Below are positions 1-8,406 of a DNA stretch of 64,000 bases, piece by piece. Source of the stretch: SIG565 sp045613385 (GTDB lineage Bacteria; Bacillota; Clostridia; Oscillospirales; Acutalibacteraceae); NCBI GenBank assembly GCA_045613385.1, contig JAZLAW010000019.1:22492-86491 (forward strand), in the 5' to 3' direction. The notes below the pieces were generated by a model. It was not told the origin of the DNA, did not search any database, and saw only the letters and a program-made list of their open reading frames with translations. The translations under genes and the position numbers were made by a program. Positions within the stretch are counted from its first letter, which is position 1, and every line of letters begins with the position of its first letter.

Positions 1-9
1 AATGGCAAC

Positions 10-1017
10 TTGCTGAACGCATATTTTATATTTGGAAACGATGCTTATTTAAAAAAACAGTATGTAGATAAAATAATAGATAAAACGGTTGACAGGAATG
101 ATATTTTTAACTTTGTGTCATTTACCAATGAAGCCGATTTGCAGGAAATTTATGATGCGGTAGAACAATTTCCTATGATGAGTGAGAAAAAATGCGTTCT
201 CATTACCGATTATGATTTTGAACACGCAACCAAGAGTGATTTCGAAAAGCTAATAGATATTTTATCGAATGTTCCCACCACCTGTGTGGTAATATTCTGG
301 TGCAACAATATAGAGTTTGAGTTTAAAAAGAAGACACTTGCGCAGAAAATTGCCGCGGCAGTAGAAAAAAGCGGTGGTATGGCAGTACAAATCGACCATA
401 GAACCATAGCAGAACTTAAGCGTATGTTGGAAAAAGGCGCTGAGAAACGGGGTTGTACTTTTGAAAACGGCGCGGCAGAGTATCTGATAGAAATGAGTTC
501 GGATGATATAAATCTTTTAACCGGCGAACTCGAAAAACTTTGCGCTTATGTAGGCGGCGGAACAATAAACAGAGATGTCATCGATAAAGTTTCGGTGAAA
601 TCATATGACGCATCGATATATAATTTATCGAAAGAAATTTTCGCTCAAAATATTACGGGTGTTATGCAATTATTGGATGAACTTTTCTTTCTGCGTGTTG
701 ATGCTACGCCCATTCTCCATAGTATTTTTTCAACGTTTATTGATGCATATAGAGTGTATATCGGCAAAACGGCAGGTGTGCCTATACCCACAGTAGCTAA
801 AGATTTTGGCTACGGTAAAAGGGAATTTGTTTTAACAAAATTACCGGTGGGCACTAAAAAACTCGATGAAAAAAGGTTTAGATTGTGCTTTAATGCGCTT
901 GTAAATGCAGATGCCGCTCTTAAAAGTTTTTCTTCAAATGAACGTACAGTTCTCGAAGAATTGGCAGTAAGACTTATCTATATTATTTCTCGGGGTGAAG
1001 ACATTGCTGAGAATTGA
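10..1017 (+). CDS. holA: DNA polymerase III delta subunit (clamp loader)
   Basis: This gene encodes the delta subunit that opens the sliding clamp in the replicative clamp-loader complex. The N-terminus (LNAYFIFGNDAYLKKQ) is the typical start of HolA, followed by the degenerate AAA+ fold; the 335-residue length is normal for Firmicutes. The reading frame begins with TTG very close to the window edge, and an upstream ATG at position 2 is closed after four codons, so the true start could lie at or near this TTG. The next gene overlaps its 3' end. The family assignment is from protein-level recognition. Confidence 0.85.
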   Translation: MLNAYFIFGNDAYLKKQYVDKIIDKTVDRNDIFNFVSFTNEADLQEIYDAVEQFPMMSEKKCVLITDYDFEHATKSDFEKLIDILSNVPTTCVVIFWCNNIEFEFKKKTLAQKIAAAVEKSGGMAVQIDHRTIAELKRMLEKGAEKRGCTFENGAAEYLIEMSSDDINLLTGELEKLCAYVGGGTINRDVIDKVSVKSYDASIYNLSKEIFAQNITGVMQLLDELFFLRVDATPILHSIFSTFIDAYRVYIGKTAGVPIPTVAKDFGYGKREFVLTKLPVGTKKLDEKRFRLCFNALVNADAALKSFSSNERTVLEELAVRLIYIISRGEDIAEN

Positions 1018-1603
1018 TAAGGCGATAATAGTCGAAGGCAAGTACGACAAAATAAGACTTGAAAATATTATTGATGCATTGATAATTACGACCGATGGTT
1101 TTGGTATTTTTAAAGATAAGGAAAAACAGACGCTCATAAAAACATTGGCAGAGCAAAAAGGAATCATAATACTTACTGACTCTGATAGCGCAGGTAGGGT
1201 AATTCGTATGCATCTGAAAAGTATTGTTTCGCCCGACTGCATAACACAAGTATATCTCCCTAAAATTTTCGGGAGAGAAAAACGAAAGAGCAAAAAGGGC
1301 GCCGAAGGTCTTTTGGGGGTAGAAGGCACCAAAGATGAAATAATACTTGAAGCTTTTAAAAAATTCGGGATTACAGCATCGCTTACCAATGAAAAACGCA
1401 GACTTGTTACAAAGGCGGATTTATATGCGTTCTCTCTTTCGGGCAGAGAAAACAGTGAAAAGGCCAGGAAAGAGTTGCTCGAATTTTTAAATTTCCCTAT
1501 TATGTCGACAAATTCATTTTTGGATTTGATTAACTCTTTGTACTCATATGAACAATTTTTGGAGGTGCTAAAAAATTGGCGGCAAGAACAAACCAAAAAA
1601 TGA
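1004..1603 (+). CDS. rnmV: RNase M5-like Toprim protein
   Basis: A Toprim-domain protein of the ribonuclease M5 group, which matures 5S rRNA precursors in Firmicutes. The Toprim signature is visible: IVEGKYDK near the N-terminus (catalytic Glu) and ILTDSDSAGR around residue 65 (DxD). A DUF4093-like C-terminal half follows. I prefer the TTG at 1004 because GGGGTG lies just upstream; a GTG at 995 is the longer alternative. It overlaps holA by 14 bp and the next gene by 28 bp, so the three are probably co-transcribed. The RNase M5 substrate is inferred from the family. Confidence 0.75.
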   Translation: MLRIDKAIIVEGKYDKIRLENIIDALIITTDGFGIFKDKEKQTLIKTLAEQKGIIILTDSDSAGRVIRMHLKSIVSPDCITQVYLPKIFGREKRKSKKGAEGLLGVEGTKDEIILEAFKKFGITASLTNEKRRLVTKADLYAFSLSGRENSEKARKELLEFLNFPIMSTNSFLDLINSLYSYEQFLEVLKNWRQEQTKK

Positions 1604-2577
1604 AGCTACTTTATATTATAGATATTCTCAAAAAGTATAGCGATGAAGAAAATCCGATTAATGCTACCGAACTTTGTGAAAGACTGGAAGCGGTGGGCAT
1701 ATCTGCTGAGCGTAAGGCTATTTATAGCGATATAGATACCCTAATTGACTTCGGATACGATATCGTAAAAACCCGCACCCCACGTTTTGGATATTTTATG
1801 GCTTCACGCGAGTTTGAATTACCGGAAATTTATCTATTAACCGACGCGGTGCGTTCTGCAGAATTTATTACACCTAAAAAGAGCAGAGAATTGGTGGCAA
1901 AACTTGATTCAATGCTAAGCGAAAATCAAGCAAGAAAGCGCGAAAAGAATATTTATATAGACTCTAAAAATAAGTGCAAAAACGAAGAAATTTATTATAG
2001 CATTGATAAAATTAGCGAAGCGATTGAAACAAAGAAGAAAATTTCCCTTATATATTGTCAGCGCACCCTTAAAGAAGGAAAAAATATTACCATTAACGAA
2101 AAAAGTATGATGGTTAGTCCTTATGCGCTTATATGGGAAAATGACAGATATTATCTGATTGGAAACAATGCAAAATACGATAATCTTATGCATCTGCGCC
2201 TTGACAGGATAAAGCGGGTTGCAGTATCAGCGGAGAACGCAAGGCATTTTTCCGAAGTTTCGGAGTATACTGATTTTTTTGATGTTGCCGATTATACCGC
2301 AAAAACATTTAATATGTATACAGGCGTCAGTTCTGAAATAGAGCTTAAATGCTCAAAGGCAATACTTGAGCAGATTATCGACCGTTTTTCAGAAGATATT
2401 TTTATTTATAAAGTGACAGATGATACTTTTTCTTTCAGAACACAGGCTGTTATAAGTCGCGGCTTAATTTCGTGGCTTTTGCAGTACGGAAATGAAATAC
2501 AGGTGGTGTCTCCGGCTACACTTAAAGAAGAACTACTCACAACACTCGTGCAGATAAGGGAAAAATATAATGTTTAG
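1576..2577 (+). CDS. WYL-domain transcriptional regulator (YafY type)
   Basis: A DNA-binding regulator with an N-terminal helix-turn-helix (residues about 1-65, with LCERLEAVGISAERKAIYSDI matching the HTH_11 type), a central WYL domain (about 130-230) and a C-terminal WCX extension. WYL domains are thought to sense ligands, sometimes nucleic-acid related. The TTG start is fixed by a strong GGAGGTG at 1560-1566, which places the start inside the end of the preceding gene. It lies in a holA-rnmV-WYL-unknown cluster. The target genes cannot be read from the sequence. Confidence 0.8.
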   Translation: MAARTNQKMKLLYIIDILKKYSDEENPINATELCERLEAVGISAERKAIYSDIDTLIDFGYDIVKTRTPRFGYFMASREFELPEIYLLTDAVRSAEFITPKKSRELVAKLDSMLSENQARKREKNIYIDSKNKCKNEEIYYSIDKISEAIETKKKISLIYCQRTLKEGKNITINEKSMMVSPYALIWENDRYYLIGNNAKYDNLMHLRLDRIKRVAVSAENARHFSEVSEYTDFFDVADYTAKTFNMYTGVSSEIELKCSKAILEQIIDRFSEDIFIYKVTDDTFSFRTQAVISRGLISWLLQYGNEIQVVSPATLKEELLTTLVQIREKYNV

Positions 2578-2893
2578 TTTTTTAAAAAAGAAAGATAAAA
2601 ATACAGATATTTTAAAGAACTTTGATGGTAGAACCGTTAAATATATTACAAAGCGCAATGTTGATGGCGCGGGGAATGTAAATCACGATGTTGTGAGTAA
2701 AAACGGAAGAATTGTGGTTATAGATAAAGAAATAAGAATTATAGACGGTGAACACGATTTATTCAGGTGTTCTACGGATGCCGCGCGTTATTTTATGTTG
2801 CTCAGCGGCGACGGTATTACTGTTGAAGGGCAAAACAAAGTCGGTGGTGGGGAAGATTCTTTCACGGTTTATTTTTCTTATTATCGCAAATAG
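2570..2893 (+). CDS. Small protein of unknown function
   Basis: A 107-residue soluble protein beginning MFSFLKKKDKNTD, with no signal peptide or membrane segment. The body looks like an all-beta fold with alternating hydrophobic residues (GRIVVIDKEIRIIDGEHDLFRC). I do not recognise the family. It overlaps the WYL regulator by 8 bp, so translational coupling is likely and it may be functionally tied to that regulator. The gene is followed by a promoter and a hairpin that separate it from the tail-like cassette. Confidence 0.65.
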   Translation: MFSFLKKKDKNTDILKNFDGRTVKYITKRNVDGAGNVNHDVVSKNGRIVVIDKEIRIIDGEHDLFRCSTDAARYFMLLSGDGITVEGQNKVGGGEDSFTVYFSYYRK

Positions 2894-2895
2894 AC

Positions 2896-2924
2896 TTGAC
2901 AAATTAAAATTTACTGTATAGGAT
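2896..2924 (+). promoter_or_regulatory. Sigma-A-type promoter ahead of the tail-like cassette
   Basis: TTGACA at 2896-2901 and TAGGAT at 2919-2924, with a 17-nt spacer. It would start transcription at about 2931, exactly at the hairpin that terminates the upstream operon, so transcripts into the cassette would begin with that hairpin. Confidence 0.5.
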
Positions 2925-2932
2925 TAAATTAT

Positions 2933-2966
2933 AGGGCGTTACTGAAATCAGTAACGCCCTGTTTTT
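2933..2966 (+). terminator. Rho-independent terminator after the holA cluster
   Basis: A 13-bp perfect stem (2933-2945 with 2948-2960) and a 2-nt loop, followed by GTTTTT. It ends the upstream operon, and the promoter just before it means it could also act as a 5' stabilising or attenuating hairpin. Confidence 0.75.
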
Positions 2967-2995
2967 GTGGGCAATTTATTTTAAGGAGAAGAAAT

Positions 2996-4228
2996 ATGTC
3001 AATAAGGACTGTAACTTACACACTGGGCGGTGAAAAATCATTACCGCCGACTCCCCAATATGGCGGTGTAAGATACGAAGACAATGCAACAAGGGTCGAC
3101 TTTGTGATAGACACTGATTACAAACAAAATATCGAAAAAGCTTACCCCGGTACACATCTTGTATACAGAATTGACTTTAACTCGTCAAATGCAGGTTATA
3201 ACCCATCAGAAAACATCGAAGCGGTAAATAATACAGTCAGTCGCCACATACCGTTTTGTATGACCTGTTTTGGTGAACAGATTTCGGCGGTTTTAGTAAT
3301 AACCGCCCTTAACAGCAGTGGTGACTCGGTAGGTACCGTTGTAAGTCCCGAAGTTAAAATATATTTTGATAATGTAAACAGAGATGAGTTGCAAGAAGAA
3401 TTATTATTAAAAAACATTTCTGAGTATGAAGAAAATATAGAAAATATATATGCTTTGGCGCGGGAGTGTGTTTTAAAAAACGAAACAACAAAAAAAGAAA
3501 TAGAACAAATGGCAAAGACTTCCCAAAGTGCAGCGCAAATTTCAAAGGAGAGCAGCGGAATAGCGGTTGAAAGCGCAAACACAGCGCGGGAGAATGCTGA
3601 GTTCAGTATTGCGGCATCGCAAAAGTGCGTTGTAGCAGATACCATTCTTACCGAGTGCCAGAATGCCGCCGAACAAGCCAATAAATCTGCAGATGAATTT
3701 GAAAGCATCAAAAAAGAAATTTCTGACGGCGGCTTTATTAAGAGTATCGAAGAAATTAATAAAGGTTTGGTGTTACGTTTTTGGGTGGGCACAAAAGCGG
3801 AATATAATGCTCTTGCAGAAAAACCGAAAGACTGTTATGTGGTAATTACCGATGATGATACAGTGGCAGATTATATTGTAGAACAGGGTGTAATAGATAA
3901 ATGGACATATCGTAAATGGAATAGCGGTATGGCAGAAATGTGGGCAAGTGCATCTTTAGTTACTGCATTTACAAGTAAGATTACGGAAGATCACTATTCT
4001 GCCCAAAAGGCCTTTCCGCAAATTACCTATCCGTTTACACTGTATGGCACTACACATACTCAATTCACTTTGAATTATGTTGAAGCGGCGCATATAGGCT
4101 TTTGTTTAGAACAAGCTTTAACAATGTCCGAAGGTACACCTTCATACAGACCGTATAGTGTCAGAGAAATAAGCGGTGAAACAAATATAACCGGCCGTTA
4201 CTATGTAATGGGAAGATGGAAAGCGTAA
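2996..4228 (+). CDS. Phage tail-fibre/baseplate-like protein
   Basis: A 410-residue protein resembling the receptor-binding distal tail proteins of clostridial prophages. The N-terminal about 120 residues (YTLGGEKSLPPTPQYGG onward) look like a baseplate attachment domain, residues about 130-240 are an Ala/Glu-rich coiled coil, and the C-terminus contains WVGTKAEYNAL and DKWTYRKW segments common in tail appendages. No signal peptide or membrane segment. It leads three co-directional genes with strong Shine-Dalgarno sites. No capsid, terminase, portal, lysin or integrase genes lie nearby, so this is an orphan cassette. The function is inferred by resemblance only. Confidence 0.6.
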   Translation: MSIRTVTYTLGGEKSLPPTPQYGGVRYEDNATRVDFVIDTDYKQNIEKAYPGTHLVYRIDFNSSNAGYNPSENIEAVNNTVSRHIPFCMTCFGEQISAVLVITALNSSGDSVGTVVSPEVKIYFDNVNRDELQEELLLKNISEYEENIENIYALARECVLKNETTKKEIEQMAKTSQSAAQISKESSGIAVESANTARENAEFSIAASQKCVVADTILTECQNAAEQANKSADEFESIKKEISDGGFIKSIEEINKGLVLRFWVGTKAEYNALAEKPKDCYVVITDDDTVADYIVEQGVIDKWTYRKWNSGMAEMWASASLVTAFTSKITEDHYSAQKAFPQITYPFTLYGTTHTQFTLNYVEAAHIGFCLEQALTMSEGTPSYRPYSVREISGETNITGRYYVMGRWKA

Positions 4229-4241
4229 AGGGGGATTTTAA

Positions 4242-4850
4242 ATGGCATTTTATAATAATGGTTTTATACCCGGACTTCAGGCTAATGTGTTATTGGCACA
4301 GATTGATGAACAGTATAGTCCGGATAGTGAAAATGCGCAAAGCGGTAAAGCTGTAGCAGAAGCAATTTCTGATATAAGTGGAAATTTAAGCGCCTGGAAA
4401 AAGATAGTGGATATAACTACAACTCAAGAAGTCAACGGCATTGTCGCAACTGCAGAAGAATTTCCTGATCTTGCAAAATGTAAAGAATTTTTAGTTAGAG
4501 TTATATACCAAAAACACGGTGGTACTGCAAATTTGCAACTTGGTTCTTCGCGTATAGAGTGCAATACTACAATTTGCTACCATGCGGGCACGACAAATGT
4601 TAGTTATGCCGCTGTATGTGAACACAAAGTGCATATACAAATCGTTGATGGTTTGCTTCACACTATTGGTACTGATGGTGTAGTCGGACAAAGCGCACTC
4701 AAAGGTACTGTAAGTATACTGGTGGGCAACAGGTTTGTTACGGAAGATATTTATCAATTAAAATATTATCTTGGTAATAACACAAGCCTTATACCGACAG
4801 GCACACAATTTGTAATTTACGGGAAGGTGGCAGGAAATGAAGATATATAA
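4242..4850 (+). CDS. Tail-fibre-like protein, second gene of cassette
   Basis: A 202-residue protein. Residues about 22-40 (DEQYSPDSENAQSGKAVAE) carry a linker motif seen repeatedly in Firmicute phage tail fibres, usually between the shaft and a distal carbohydrate- or receptor-binding domain. The remainder is Thr/Gly-rich and beta-like. It starts 13 nt after the preceding stop behind GGGGG and overlaps the next gene by 14 nt. It probably encodes the distal binding tip that pairs with the preceding protein; the ligand is unknown. Confidence 0.55.
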   Translation: MAFYNNGFIPGLQANVLLAQIDEQYSPDSENAQSGKAVAEAISDISGNLSAWKKIVDITTTQEVNGIVATAEEFPDLAKCKEFLVRVIYQKHGGTANLQLGSSRIECNTTICYHAGTTNVSYAAVCEHKVHIQIVDGLLHTIGTDGVVGQSALKGTVSILVGNRFVTEDIYQLKYYLGNNTSLIPTGTQFVIYGKVAGNEDI

Positions 4851-5055
4851 AAACGGGGAATATATAGAAATTGATGATGTAAATATTGATACGCAAGATA
4901 TTCCGTATGAGCAAAGAGTGGTAAACCGCATTCGTGAAAAATATTCGGTTGACGATGAACTGGCTATTTTAAGGCAGAGAGATACAAAGCCTGATGAATT
5001 TAAGGAGTATAATGATTTTGTAGAAAGGATAAAAAAAGAAGAAAAACTCAATTAA
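4837..5055 (+). CDS. Small phage-tail-associated protein
   Basis: A 72-residue charged protein with IREKYSVDDELAILRQ followed by RDTKPDEFKEYNDFVE, a combination I associate with small proteins encoded after tail-fibre genes in clostridial phages. It begins inside the end of the previous gene (14-nt overlap, GGAAGGTGG upstream), consistent with translational coupling. The biochemical role is unknown; an accessory or chaperone-like role in tail assembly is speculation. Confidence 0.5.
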   Translation: MKIYKNGEYIEIDDVNIDTQDIPYEQRVVNRIREKYSVDDELAILRQRDTKPDEFKEYNDFVERIKKEEKLN

Positions 5056-5061
5056 TTTATC

Positions 5062-5090
5062 TTGCAAATATTTTTAATAAACGATATAAT
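5062..5090 (+). promoter_or_regulatory. Sigma-A promoter for the EamA gene
   Basis: TTGCAA at 5062-5067 and TATAAT at 5085-5090 with a 17-nt spacer, 31 nt before the EamA start codon. A small CCCTGT/ACAGGG inverted repeat lies in the leader. Confidence 0.7.
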
Positions 5091-5120
5091 TAACCCTGTA
5101 ATAAAAACAGGGGAAATAAA

Positions 5121-6014
5121 ATGAAAAACACAGATGAAATATTAGGCAATATTGCCGCGCTCATTCCAAATATAATATTCGGTTTTAGTTTTCTTTTTTC
5201 AAAGACCGCGCTACAGTACGCTCATCCGTTGATTATACTGTCAGTGCGCTTTACAGTGGCTTTTCTGTTCTTAAACATTCTATGGCTGCTTGGAATTATA
5301 AAATTAAATTTTAGCAATAAGAAAAAAGGCAAACTTTTACTAATGGCCGTCTGCCAACCGCTATTATATTTTATATTTGAGTTATATGGAATAAACAGTA
5401 CTTCAAGTGGCGTTTCGGGGGTTATTATATCACTCGTGCCAATAGCGGTTATTATAATATCTGCTGCCTTTTTGGGCGAAAAACCTACAATAAAGCAAAC
5501 GTTGTTTTCTCTTCTATCTCTTACGGGGCTTGTCTTTTTGAGCATAACTTCAAACAATCAGAATTCTAATAGTCTTATAGGTATAATACTGTTATTGGCG
5601 GCAGTTTTATGTGCGGCAGTATTCAATATTTTAAGTCGCAGTGAGTCGGCTAAATTCACACCAGTCGAGCGCACATATATGATGTTTTTAGTGGGCGCGG
5701 TAGGTTTTAATATTATTGCTGTGTCAGCTCTCGGCAAAAATTATATTACCGAAATATACTCGGCCGCAATAAGCGGTGGGTTTTGGTTATCGATAGGTTA
5801 TCTTGCTATATTGTCGAGTGTTGTGGCGTTTCTTGTCTATAACTTTGCAACAACCAAAATATCGGCAATACGTGCTGCATCCTATTCAAATGTCATAACG
5901 GTGGTATCGGTTTTTGCAGGTGTGGTAATACTAAAAGAAAGCTTATCGTTTATGCAACTAATCTTTTGTATACTAATTATTGTGGGAGTATACGGAGCAA
6001 ATAAACAAAAATAA
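5121..6014 (+). CDS. EamA/DMT-family transporter
   Basis: A 297-residue membrane protein with about ten hydrophobic segments arranged as two EamA repeats, the layout of the drug/metabolite transporter superfamily. The substrate cannot be predicted; members export amino acids, nucleosides or other metabolites. It has its own promoter and an AGGGGA ribosome-binding site, and ends at a bidirectional terminator, so it is monocistronic. Confidence 0.8.
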   Translation: MKNTDEILGNIAALIPNIIFGFSFLFSKTALQYAHPLIILSVRFTVAFLFLNILWLLGIIKLNFSNKKKGKLLLMAVCQPLLYFIFELYGINSTSSGVSGVIISLVPIAVIIISAAFLGEKPTIKQTLFSLLSLTGLVFLSITSNNQNSNSLIGIILLLAAVLCAAVFNILSRSESAKFTPVERTYMMFLVGAVGFNIIAVSALGKNYITEIYSAAISGGFWLSIGYLAILSSVVAFLVYNFATTKISAIRAASYSNVITVVSVFAGVVILKESLSFMQLIFCILIIVGVYGANKQK

Positions 6015-6051
6015 AAACACCTTCTATAGAGAAATCTATAGAAGGTGTTTT
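6014..6051. terminator. Bidirectional terminator
   Basis: A 17-bp stem (6014-6030 with 6035-6051) and a GAAA loop, with A- and T-runs on the two sides. It serves the EamA gene on the plus strand and the glycosyltransferase on the minus strand. Confidence 0.85.
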
Positions 6052-6058
6052 TTATTGC

Positions 6059-6814
6059 TTACATAAATTTTTTAAGTCCTGCGAGTCCCCAACGCATAGT
6101 ATTGATTGCCGCTTCGAAGAAGTTTTCTTTTAAATAACTTCTGTAGAACTTAAACTGTTTACCGATGAGTTTATATTTTTTGCCTGTAGTTGAACCGGCA
6201 AATACGCGGTACTCAGCAAGTATCTCATCGTTTCCGTATGCCTTATCTTCAAGAGCCACTATATCATACCAATAGGCATAGTCATCGCGAAGACTTTTGA
6301 GTTCTTCTTTTAAATAAATCTTGCCGTGGCGGGTGGTATCGTAAAGACCAGAGAGACATCCAATCTGGTTCATAACCTTCATATCGCGGGTTGTTATAAC
6401 TGGCTTTGCTATAACGGGGCGAAGAATGGGTTTAGAATCTTCATCAATCGGAGTGTATGAACAGTATACACATACTGCATCATTTTTCTCCATAAATGCG
6501 GTTTGCTTTTCCAAAAATTCAGGATACCATATATCATCTGCATCCAGTAAAGCGATGTATCGACCATTTGCCTGGCGAATACCGTTGTTTCTTGCCGCCG
6601 CAGAACCTGCGTTTTGCTGTTTTACAAGACGGATTCTTGGCTCTTTTTTCATATATTCTTCTACAATCTCGGCAGAATTATCCTTAGAACCGTCATCAAT
6701 GATAATCATTTCCCAGTCGGTATAGGTTTGTTTAATAACTGCGTCGATTGTCTGAGAGATATACTTTGCACCATTATAACAGGGTGTGATGATAGATACG
6801 AGTTTGTTTTCCAT
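6059..6814 (-). CDS. Glycosyltransferase family 2
   Basis: A 251-residue GT-A fold glycosyltransferase. It starts VSIITPCYNGAKYI and shows the nucleotide-binding IIIDDGSKDNS and the metal-binding LLDADDIW motifs. It would transfer a sugar from a nucleotide-sugar donor onto a lipid-linked acceptor. It lies 15 nt downstream of the polyprenyl-phosphate sugar transferase, so the pair probably builds the first residues of a cell-surface glycan. An AAAGGAG site sets the ATG. The sugar specificity is unknown. Confidence 0.85.
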   Translation of the reverse strand: MENKLVSIITPCYNGAKYISQTIDAVIKQTYTDWEMIIIDDGSKDNSAEIVEEYMKKEPRIRLVKQQNAGSAAARNNGIRQANGRYIALLDADDIWYPEFLEKQTAFMEKNDAVCVYCSYTPIDEDSKPILRPVIAKPVITTRDMKVMNQIGCLSGLYDTTRHGKIYLKEELKSLRDDYAYWYDIVALEDKAYGNDEILAEYRVFAGSTTGKKYKLIGKQFKFYRSYLKENFFEAAINTMRWGLAGLKKFM

Positions 6815-6829
6815 TTAGGTACTCCTTTG

Positions 6830-8248
6830 TTATTTCACAATATCGGCATCCGATTCGTGCGATAAATTTTCAATCAATTCTTCTGCTTTCTTTTCATTAA
6901 TATCCGCTATATCAATACCTTCGGTACTTTCTTTTTTAAAGAGAATGCGTATAGTCATAAGTATTAATTTTATATCTAAAAGCAGAGAATAGTTTTCGAT
7001 GTACATCATATCAAGACGTAGCTTATCATAAGGAGTTGTATTGTATTTGCCGTATATCTGAGCATATCCCGTAAGTCCGCCCTTTACTTTGGTGCGGTAT
7101 GTGAATTCAGGAGTTTCCTTGCAAAATTCATCTATATATTCCTGTCTTTCGGGGCGCGGACCTACAATACTCATATCGCCCTTAATAATGTTGAGAATCT
7201 GCGGAATTTCATCCAGTCGGCACATACGTATAAATTTGCCAACCTTTGTAATACGCCAGTCATCACTTGATGCTAACTGGGGCACACCGTTCTTTTCAGC
7301 ATCGACAATCATACTTCTGAACTTGATAATTTTAAAAGGTCTGCCATCAAGTGTTATGCGCTCTTGCTTATAAAATACAGGACCGTCATCTTCTATTTTT
7401 ATAGCGATGGCAACCAATAACATAACAGGAGCTGCAATCAGCATTGCCGGAAGACTGATTAAAAGGTCAAGTAAGCGCTTGAAAAATCTTTGTGTGGGGT
7501 TAAGGCCATTACTTCTTACCAAGAAAAGAGGTGTATCAAAAAGGTTGATTCTTGAAGCGCCGCGAACCACAATATCAGTGAGCTTCGGGGTAAGGAATGT
7601 TTGTATTTTATTCTGATAGCAGAATTTTAAAATATCGTTACGGATACCCGATGGAACATCGTTAATGATAACCATATCAAATTCTTTTATGCGTTCGCAA
7701 ATGTTTTCTAACCCATCTTCAATGGGTATTAGTTCAGAGATATTATACTTATCGGGGCGGGTTTCCATTTTAAATTTAAGGGTTACCGCCGAGTTTCTGC
7801 CGAAAATCATAGCGATATTTTTTGGCGCGTAAAGAGCGTGATAAATCGCATTGAAAATTATTATAAGAATAGAGACTATAACAAATTCAACAACCATAAG
7901 TAAACAAATTGGCATAGGTGAAATAACGGTGTTTGCGATAAGACAGAGTTGCCAATAGGTTATAAAGTTTGCTATAAACAAAGCAATGGTTTGCGAAATC
8001 AATATATCGGTTATACGCAGATGGCCAAATTTGAAACCGTCCATACCAAAGAACAGGCCCATAGTAAGCAACATATAAACACCGGCGAGTACATATTTAC
8101 CGTTGTAAAAATAATCCGGGAAATTGGCGCTTTCATAACCGTGACGCCATATTAAGTAGTAAACGAAAGCTAAAAGAACCAGTTCAAAAAGACTTTCTGC
8201 AGCCCTTATGAAACTTTTCATACCTTCTAAATTTTTAATATTCTTCAT
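6830..8248 (-). CDS. Polyprenyl-phosphate sugar-1-phosphate transferase (WbaP/EpsL type)
   Basis: A membrane protein that transfers a sugar-1-phosphate from a UDP-sugar to undecaprenyl phosphate, starting lipid-linked glycan synthesis. The N-terminal half has about four membrane segments and a CoA-binding-like region. The C-terminal catalytic domain shows KRLLDLLIS, FYKQERITLDGRPF and KFRSMIVDAE, then DEIPQILNIIKGDMSIVGPR. I choose the ATG at 8248 because AAGGGG lies 8 nt upstream; the longer frame to 8269 lacks such a site. It is co-transcribed with the downstream glycosyltransferase. Confidence 0.85.
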   Translation of the reverse strand: MKNIKNLEGMKSFIRAAESLFELVLLAFVYYLIWRHGYESANFPDYFYNGKYVLAGVYMLLTMGLFFGMDGFKFGHLRITDILISQTIALFIANFITYWQLCLIANTVISPMPICLLMVVEFVIVSILIIIFNAIYHALYAPKNIAMIFGRNSAVTLKFKMETRPDKYNISELIPIEDGLENICERIKEFDMVIINDVPSGIRNDILKFCYQNKIQTFLTPKLTDIVVRGASRINLFDTPLFLVRSNGLNPTQRFFKRLLDLLISLPAMLIAAPVMLLVAIAIKIEDDGPVFYKQERITLDGRPFKIIKFRSMIVDAEKNGVPQLASSDDWRITKVGKFIRMCRLDEIPQILNIIKGDMSIVGPRPERQEYIDEFCKETPEFTYRTKVKGGLTGYAQIYGKYNTTPYDKLRLDMMYIENYSLLLDIKLILMTIRILFKKESTEGIDIADINEKKAEELIENLSHESDADIVK

Positions 8249-8288
8249 ATTTAAACCCCTTAACTTCATAAAAGAGCATTACACGTAC

Positions 8289-8316
8289 ATTATATCATAT
8301 TTTTTAGATATTTCAA
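8289..8316 (-). promoter_or_regulatory. Promoter of the glycan-synthesis pair
   Basis: On the minus strand, TTGAAA (8311-8316) and TATAAT (8289-8294) with a 16-nt spacer, about 40 nt before the sugar transferase start. Confidence 0.65.
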
Positions 8317-8355
8317 GTCTATTAGAGTTTTTTGTCGATTGTGGTATAAATTGGC

Positions 8356-8384
8356 TTGAAACCCTTATAAGTTTAATATATAAT
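8356..8384 (+). promoter_or_regulatory. Promoter of the DUF4432 gene
   Basis: TTGAAA (8356-8361) and TATAAT (8379-8384), spacer 17 nt. Its -10 overlaps an ATG at 8383, which argues that translation starts at the downstream ATG (8407). Confidence 0.7.
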
Positions 8385-8406
8385 GCAGATAAAGGAAGTG
8401 GTTGGT

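Noticed and set aside
934..1596. Long antisense frame opposite holA and rnmV
   Set aside because: It is a shadow of well-supported plus-strand genes, with no ribosome-binding site or recognisable protein.
2996..5055. Complete prophage
   Set aside because: Only three tail-tip-like genes are present; no integrase, terminase, portal, capsid, lysin or attachment sites were found.
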